A DNA stretch of 64,000 nucleotides. Origin: Methanolinea sp. (lineage in GTDB: Archaea; Halobacteriota; Methanomicrobia; Methanomicrobiales; Methanospirillaceae). Made by a program: the position numbers and the translations under genes. Positions 59,538 through 64,000 of this stretch are shown here, piece after piece. Numbering within the stretch: the stretch's first letter is position 1; each line of letters begins with the position of its first letter. The stretch covers positions 496,001-560,000 of the forward strand of contig JASFYI010000001.1 in NCBI GenBank assembly GCA_030055515.1, given 5' to 3'. The notes beneath the pieces were generated by a model. That model made no database searches and was not told the DNA's origin. It saw nothing but the letters and a program-made list of their open reading frames with translations.

Positions 59538-62500
59538 CTACACCCCTCCCCGCCGCGGGCCCCTCGTTTTCCCCGCGAGGTGGGCCACCGCCTCCTTCCA
59601 CGCCCTCACCTCGTCGGGGATGACCGGCGTGACCGCGCCCCCCTGCCGGTCGCCGCGCGATTCCCTCGAGTCCTCCTCGAGGTCCCCCTCGATCTCGAGG
59701 TAGATCTCCCTCACCTTCCCGATCACCGCGGGATCGGCGTCCCACATGCCCCGCGCGTGGGCCTCGAGGAGCCGGCGTGCCATCTCCTCCATCGCCCAGA
59801 TGTTGTGTTCCCTGAAGAACTCCCTGTTCTCGCGGTCGAGGAGGAACGTCCGGGCAATATCGTCGAAGATCCGGTCGTCGACCTCCCCCGTCGTCGCGTC
59901 CCACCCGAAAACCCTTCCCGTGCGGCGGGAGAGTTCCGCGGCGCCCGCGTACCCGTGGGCCTTCAACCCCTCGATGTACTGGGGATTGAGGAGCTTGGTC
60001 CGCACCACGCGCCTTATCTCCTCCGCGAGCGTCCGGACTTCCACGCGTGATGTGTCCCGCGTATCGCCATAGTACGCGGGGACGTCCTTGCCCGACACAT
60101 CCCTCGCTGCCGCCGTCATGCCCCCGTGCGACGCGAAGTAGCAGCAGCACCCGAGGAGGTCGTACTCGTCGGTAACGACCTTCGAGAACGTGGCATCCAC
60201 GGTCGAGAGCTGGGAGACGAGGTCCTCCCTCGCCGGTTCGCCGAACCTCCCCCTGCCGTAGGAGTGCCCGTTCCAGTAGATGAACACGTCCGAGAGGTCT
60301 GCCGTCGACTCCCACGCCGACGCGTAGACTGCGAGGTTCACGCCCATCCCGTACGTCCCCCTCGGGGCACCGAATATGCGGGGGACGTGCGTGCCGGCCG
60401 GCGTGACGGCCCGGAGGTAGTTCCACTCGGGGGGCTCGTCGAGTGACGAGATCTCCCTCACCACGTCGTCGAGTGCCTCGATGCACCCGAAGAAGCAGTC
60501 CCGGAGGATGCCGGAGACGCGGACCGTGATGCCGATGCGGGGCCTGCCGAGGCGCTCCAGCGGGACCACCCTGAACCCCTTCAGCCTCCCGCCCTCGTAG
60601 GACGGTTCCGCACCGACGAGGGCGAGGGCCTGTGCCATCTGCTCGCCCTCGGCCCACATGATGTCCGATGCCATCCAGACGAGCGCGACGTTCCGCGGGT
60701 ACGTGCCGTGTTCCTCCCTGTACTTTTCCACGAGGAGGTCCGCGAGGCGGGACCCGACCTTCCACGCGGCCTCGGTGGGGACGGCCGAAGGGTCGATGGA
60801 GTAGAAATTCCGCCCCGTGGGGAGGATCTCGATCTTCCCCCGGGAGAGGAGGCCGGATGGCCCGGGCCTCACGTACTTCCCCGCCATGCCGGAAAGGAGG
60901 CTCCCCGCCTCATCCGAGAGCTCGAGTCGCCATGAGAGGTCGCGCACCTCCCCCGCGAGCCGGGACAGCCCGTCCACGTCTGTCTCCGCGAGCCTCTCCC
61001 CGAGAGCGTGGGCCGCGGCGGCCGCGGGGTCTTTTCCACCGAGCAGCGCCGCGACGAGTTCCACCGCGTACCTATCGATGACTCCGATGAGCGCCGTCTC
61101 CGAGGGGGACACGCGCATATCGAGGCCCATGAGGCGCGCGACGAGGTCACGGAGGTGGCCGTCGTGGTCGAGAATGGACGCGATGAACCGTGCCCTCTTT
61201 GCCCCCTCCGGTACCGTCCCGAACACGTGCATGCCCTCGGGGATCCGGGTCGAGTAGATCCCGGAGAGGAGACGGTCCAGCCCGGGGAGGATATCGTCCA
61301 CGGAGGCTCCCGCCGCGGAGGGATCTCCGAGTCCGATCTCGGCCGCGAGCCCTTCCTTCCGGACGAGGTCGAGGATCTGGTGCGAAAGGGCGTGCGCTCT
61401 TGCCCCGTCCGTGTCGCGGTATTTCCTGTAGGCGTCCGCGAGCTCCTCGAGCTGCTTGAGTACCCCGTAGGGACTCGTGGGGGCCATGACCGTCTGGAGG
61501 TGGTCCACGAGGGTCGCGTGTGCCCTCCGCTTCGCGATCGTCCCCTCGGACGGGTTGTCCGAGTTGTAGACGTAGAGGAGCGGGACGCTGCCGAGGACCG
61601 CGTCCGGGAGGCACTCCGCGGAGAGGGCAACCGACTTCCCCGGCAGGAACTCGAGCGTCCCGTGCGTGCCGACGTGGACGATGACGTCTGCCCGGAACAC
61701 GCGCTCGAGGTAGCGGTACACCGCGAGGTAGTGGTGCGGTGGGGGGACGGCGGGATCGTGGAGGATGCGGCAGACCTGCCCGTCGCAGCGGGACCCTGCG
61801 CAGCCCCTCTTCGGCTGGGTGCAGACGACCGCGTTCCCGAGCCGGACCCCGGGGATGACGATCCGTCCCCCGTGGACCATCGCGGGCGGGACGCCGTTTT
61901 TCCACTCGCCAGGGGGCTCGCCCCACGCCTCCCTCACCCGGTCCCGGAGTGCGGGCGGGAGCTCGGAGAACCACTCCCGGTACGTTTCGAGGTCGACGAA
62001 CCCGAGCGCGCCGCCCCTCGCGACGATGTCCTCCACCGTGGTCCAGCGGAACTCGTTGATCGCCCTCCGGCCGAGGATGGTCCGGGCGAGTTCCTCCCCG
62101 CTATTTGGCACTTCCACAAAGTACCCTTCCTCCCTCATCCGCGCGAGGATCCGCGCCACCGACTCGAGGGCATCGAGGTGCGCTGCCGCGCCCACGTTCG
62201 CCTCGACCGAGGCACAGGCAGAGCTGTTCAGGACGAAGGCTACCCTCTTTTCGCTGTTGGGCTTCTCCCGCAGCCTCAGGATGGCCCTCGCGCGCGCGGC
62301 GAGGGTGCGGACCCTCTCGGGGATGGGGTCGTGCCATTCCTGCCCGGAACCCTCCGGCCCGTCCCCCCTCGCGCACCCTACCGGGATCATCCCCGTCATC
62401 CCGTACATCTCCGGGAGGATCACGGACCACGCGAGTTCCGTGCTGGAGAGGCCGTCCTGCTTCTCCCTCCACTCATCTCCTGTCCTGTAGTAGACGACGA

Positions 62501-63284
62501 GTGGGTGGATGACGGGGACATCCAGTTCCGCAAAGACCCTCTCGGGTTCCGCGGCGTCGTGGGAGAGGGCAGAAGACTGGAGGCAGACGAGGAGGTCGAC
62601 CCCCCTGAAGTAATCCCTGATGACGGCAGTCGAATCCCGGATACCGACCGCGGCATCGCCGGTCCCGGGCGAGAAGACGGCGATGACATCGCAGTCACGT
62701 TCGAGTTCCCTGATGAGCCCGTCGACCACGGCGAGATCCCCGTTTGCCCAGTAGATGCGGGAGAAGAGGATCCCGACCGCGTGCGCGTGGTGCCTCCCCC
62801 TCCACGCCCAGTACTCGTCGGCAGAGGAGAAGACGCGGGGGGCATCGGGATGGTACGCGCCCTCCCAGAGCTCCGGCGAGGGTTCCGCGAAGGAGATTTG
62901 CCTGCCGAGGACCTCCGAGGCGAGGTACCGGAGGAGGTTGACCATGTTTCCCTCGCCGCCGCACGAGAAGTACGCGCTCACCCTCGCGACGACCGCCGGG
63001 GGCTGGTTTGAGACGCGCCAGAGGGAGGGATCCTGCCCGAACGAGATGACGGGGACACCCTCGGGGAGGGCGGCGACGACCGTGTCCCAGTAGCTGTCCT
63101 GCGTCGGGTGGAGGAGGATGACGTCCGAGCCGGCGAGCGAATCGATGCAGGCGGAGAGGACCTCTCCATCCCGCAACCGGAACGTCGCCCACGCGTTCAG
63201 CGCGACCCCCTCCCTCTCGGCAGCCTCGCGGAGCAGCGGGAGTTCGCTCCCCCAGACGATGGCCGAAACGCGCACCTTTCTCAC
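59538..63284 (-). CDS. cobN: Cobaltochelatase subunit CobN / magnesium-chelatase H-type protein
   Basis: A 1248-aa large chelatase subunit that holds the tetrapyrrole and metal, in aerobic-type cobalamin synthesis or a related chelation. Typical blocks are VHVGTHGTLEFLPGKSVALS, YVYNSDNPSEGTIAKRRAHA, MGLDMRVSPSETALIGVIDR and YWNGHSYGRGRFGEP. No CobS/ChlI or CobT/ChlD subunit is nearby. The GTG at 63284 overlaps the stop of the ABC ATPase gene, so it is cotranscribed with a metal or corrinoid importer. Many methanogens carry such CobN paralogues with unproven metal specificity. Confidence 0.93.
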   Translation of the reverse strand: MRKVRVSAIVWGSELPLLREAAEREGVALNAWATFRLRDGEVLSACIDSLAGSDVILLHPTQDSYWDTVVAALPEGVPVISFGQDPSLWRVSNQPPAVVARVSAYFSCGGEGNMVNLLRYLASEVLGRQISFAEPSPELWEGAYHPDAPRVFSSADEYWAWRGRHHAHAVGILFSRIYWANGDLAVVDGLIRELERDCDVIAVFSPGTGDAAVGIRDSTAVIRDYFRGVDLLVCLQSSALSHDAAEPERVFAELDVPVIHPLVVYYRTGDEWREKQDGLSSTELAWSVILPEMYGMTGMIPVGCARGDGPEGSGQEWHDPIPERVRTLAARARAILRLREKPNSEKRVAFVLNSSACASVEANVGAAAHLDALESVARILARMREEGYFVEVPNSGEELARTILGRRAINEFRWTTVEDIVARGGALGFVDLETYREWFSELPPALRDRVREAWGEPPGEWKNGVPPAMVHGGRIVIPGVRLGNAVVCTQPKRGCAGSRCDGQVCRILHDPAVPPPHHYLAVYRYLERVFRADVIVHVGTHGTLEFLPGKSVALSAECLPDAVLGSVPLLYVYNSDNPSEGTIAKRRAHATLVDHLQTVMAPTSPYGVLKQLEELADAYRKYRDTDGARAHALSHQILDLVRKEGLAAEIGLGDPSAAGASVDDILPGLDRLLSGIYSTRIPEGMHVFGTVPEGAKRARFIASILDHDGHLRDLVARLMGLDMRVSPSETALIGVIDRYAVELVAALLGGKDPAAAAAHALGERLAETDVDGLSRLAGEVRDLSWRLELSDEAGSLLSGMAGKYVRPGPSGLLSRGKIEILPTGRNFYSIDPSAVPTEAAWKVGSRLADLLVEKYREEHGTYPRNVALVWMASDIMWAEGEQMAQALALVGAEPSYEGGRLKGFRVVPLERLGRPRIGITVRVSGILRDCFFGCIEALDDVVREISSLDEPPEWNYLRAVTPAGTHVPRIFGAPRGTYGMGVNLAVYASAWESTADLSDVFIYWNGHSYGRGRFGEPAREDLVSQLSTVDATFSKVVTDEYDLLGCCCYFASHGGMTAAARDVSGKDVPAYYGDTRDTSRVEVRTLAEEIRRVVRTKLLNPQYIEGLKAHGYAGAAELSRRTGRVFGWDATTGEVDDRIFDDIARTFLLDRENREFFREHNIWAMEEMARRLLEAHARGMWDADPAVIGKVREIYLEIEGDLEEDSRESRGDRQGGAVTPVIPDEVRAWKEAVAHLAGKTRGPRRGGV

Positions 63285-64000
63285 GCTCCCACGGGTTCCA
63301 CGGGGACGATGACGGGGATCCCGTCCACCTTCGCGGTCGCGACCCTCACGCCGTAGACATCCCTTATTGTCTCCCCTGTGAGTATCTCTTCCGGCGGGCC
63401 GTCCCCCAAGATGCGGCCGTCCTTCAGGAGAATCACCCTGTCGCAGCAACGGGCCGCGATGTTGAGGTCGTGGATGGCCATCAGGACACCCATCTCCCCT
63501 TTCTTCGCGCGCGACCTGAGTATCGCCATGATCTCGAGCTGGTGGCGGAGGTCAAGGGCGCTCGTGGGTTCGTCGAGGAGGAGGAGGGCGGGTTCCTGCA
63601 CGAGCGCCCGCGCGATCGTCACCTTCTGCCGCTCCCCGCCACTTATCTGCGTCACCTTCCGGAACGCGAGGTCCTGGAGCCCGAGGCTCGCCATCGTCGA
63701 GGTGACGACCTCGATGTCCCGGTCCGCGACCCCCCACGAGACGTAGGGCCGCCTCCCCATCAGGACAGCCTCGAAGACCGTCATCGCCATCCCGACGGAG
63801 AACGCCTGGGGTACGTAGGCGATCAGCCGCGCACGTTCCACCGGTCCCATCGAGGAGACGTCCTTCCCGTCGAGCGTGACCTTCCCCACGGGGGCGAGGA
63901 TGTAATCGATGCACTTGATCAGGGTCGTCTTCCCGCTCCCGTTCGGCCCGAGGACTCCCACGATCTCCCCGTCGCGGACCGCAAGGTCGATTCCAATGAG
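63281..64000 (-). CDS. ABC transporter ATP-binding protein, iron-siderophore/cobalamin type (5' end beyond the window)
   Basis: The visible 239 codons hold Walker A GPNGSGKTTL, a Q-loop in AYVPQAFSVGM, the signature ISGGERQKV, Walker B LLLLDEPTSALDLRHQ and the switch His in AIHDLN, typical of FecE/BtuD/FhuC importers. The gene is cut by the right edge; a frame-consistent N-terminus (IGIDLAVRDGEIVG) runs to base 64000. Its TGA overlaps the cobN start (GTGA). Permease and binding-protein genes are expected beyond the edge. Confidence 0.92.
   Translation of the reverse strand, partial: LIGIDLAVRDGEIVGVLGPNGSGKTTLIKCIDYILAPVGKVTLDGKDVSSMGPVERARLIAYVPQAFSVGMAMTVFEAVLMGRRPYVSWGVADRDIEVVTSTMASLGLQDLAFRKVTQISGGERQKVTIARALVQEPALLLLDEPTSALDLRHQLEIMAILRSRAKKGEMGVLMAIHDLNIAARCCDRVILLKDGRILGDGPPEEILTGETIRDVYGVRVATAKVDGIPVIVPVEPVGA

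Noticed and set aside
1-64000. tRNA or rRNA genes
   Set aside because: No GGTTCGAATCC-type T-arm with a matching acceptor stem or rRNA-conserved stretch was noticed by eye; a covariance search could still find one.

Overview
The window is GC-rich, densely packed archaeal DNA and almost certainly comes from a hydrogenotrophic methanogen of the Methanomicrobiales type. The evidence is two complete A-type (archaeal) ATP synthase operons, an Ech-type energy-converting [NiFe] hydrogenase, a DUF2115 protein, a DUF5591 (archaeosine-synthase-type) protein, a nitrogenase-component-1-like protein of the kind that includes the F430 enzyme CfbD, CobN, an aspartate transcarbamoylase with its PyrI subunit, TATA-box promoters with leaderless or short-leader starts, and pervasive ATGA/GTGA start-stop overlaps. 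The order-level assignment is inference; no rRNA or tRNA was seen.

Layout. 1-7.2 kb: an RNase III-like protein, a UspA protein, an MFS exporter whose reading frame runs antisense into its neighbour, a minus-strand run of small membrane/secreted/DUF2115 genes, and a PEGA-repeat surface protein. 7.2-13.8 kb: moaD-moaE, two TPR proteins, a nitrogenase-like protein, DNA polymerase IV and an NTF2-like protein. 13.8-20.3 kb (minus): a fused N-carbamoylputrescine amidase/agmatine deiminase, a class II HDAC/acetylpolyamine deacetylase, a hydantoinase-A-like protein and a propionyl/acetyl-CoA synthetase. 20.4-24.6 kb: MntP, a small unknown protein, a stand-alone DUF5591 protein, an 800-bp non-coding stretch with hairpins, and a sodium:solute symporter with a 35-residue accessory protein.

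24.7-44.3 kb is the core. Operon 1 (H-I-K-E-C-F-A-B-D plus a new 54-aa membrane protein) has a proteolipid made of six fused hairpins, five with an intact Na+-type site and one dead, and a subunit C with an added transmembrane anchor. Operon 2 (a new 55-aa protein, then H-I-K-E-C-F-A-B-D) has a single-hairpin proteolipid with its own promoter. A tandem-Usp gene sits between them. From 45.1 to 50.2 kb follows a complete echABCDEF operon, so coupling-ion translocation and ATP synthesis genes are side by side.

50.2-64 kb: an endonuclease V with an altered active site, a winged-helix/FHA protein directly upstream of a membrane Ser/Thr kinase with PEGA and mucin-like Thr/Pro repeats (a likely phospho-signalling pair), an ADP-forming acyl-CoA synthetase fusion, an Rsm22-like methyltransferase, pyrB-pyrI, CobN and the start of an ABC transporter ATPase cut by the right edge.

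The strongest candidate for something unusual is the tandem pair of differently built ATP synthases, with their unlisted small genes, next to Ech.
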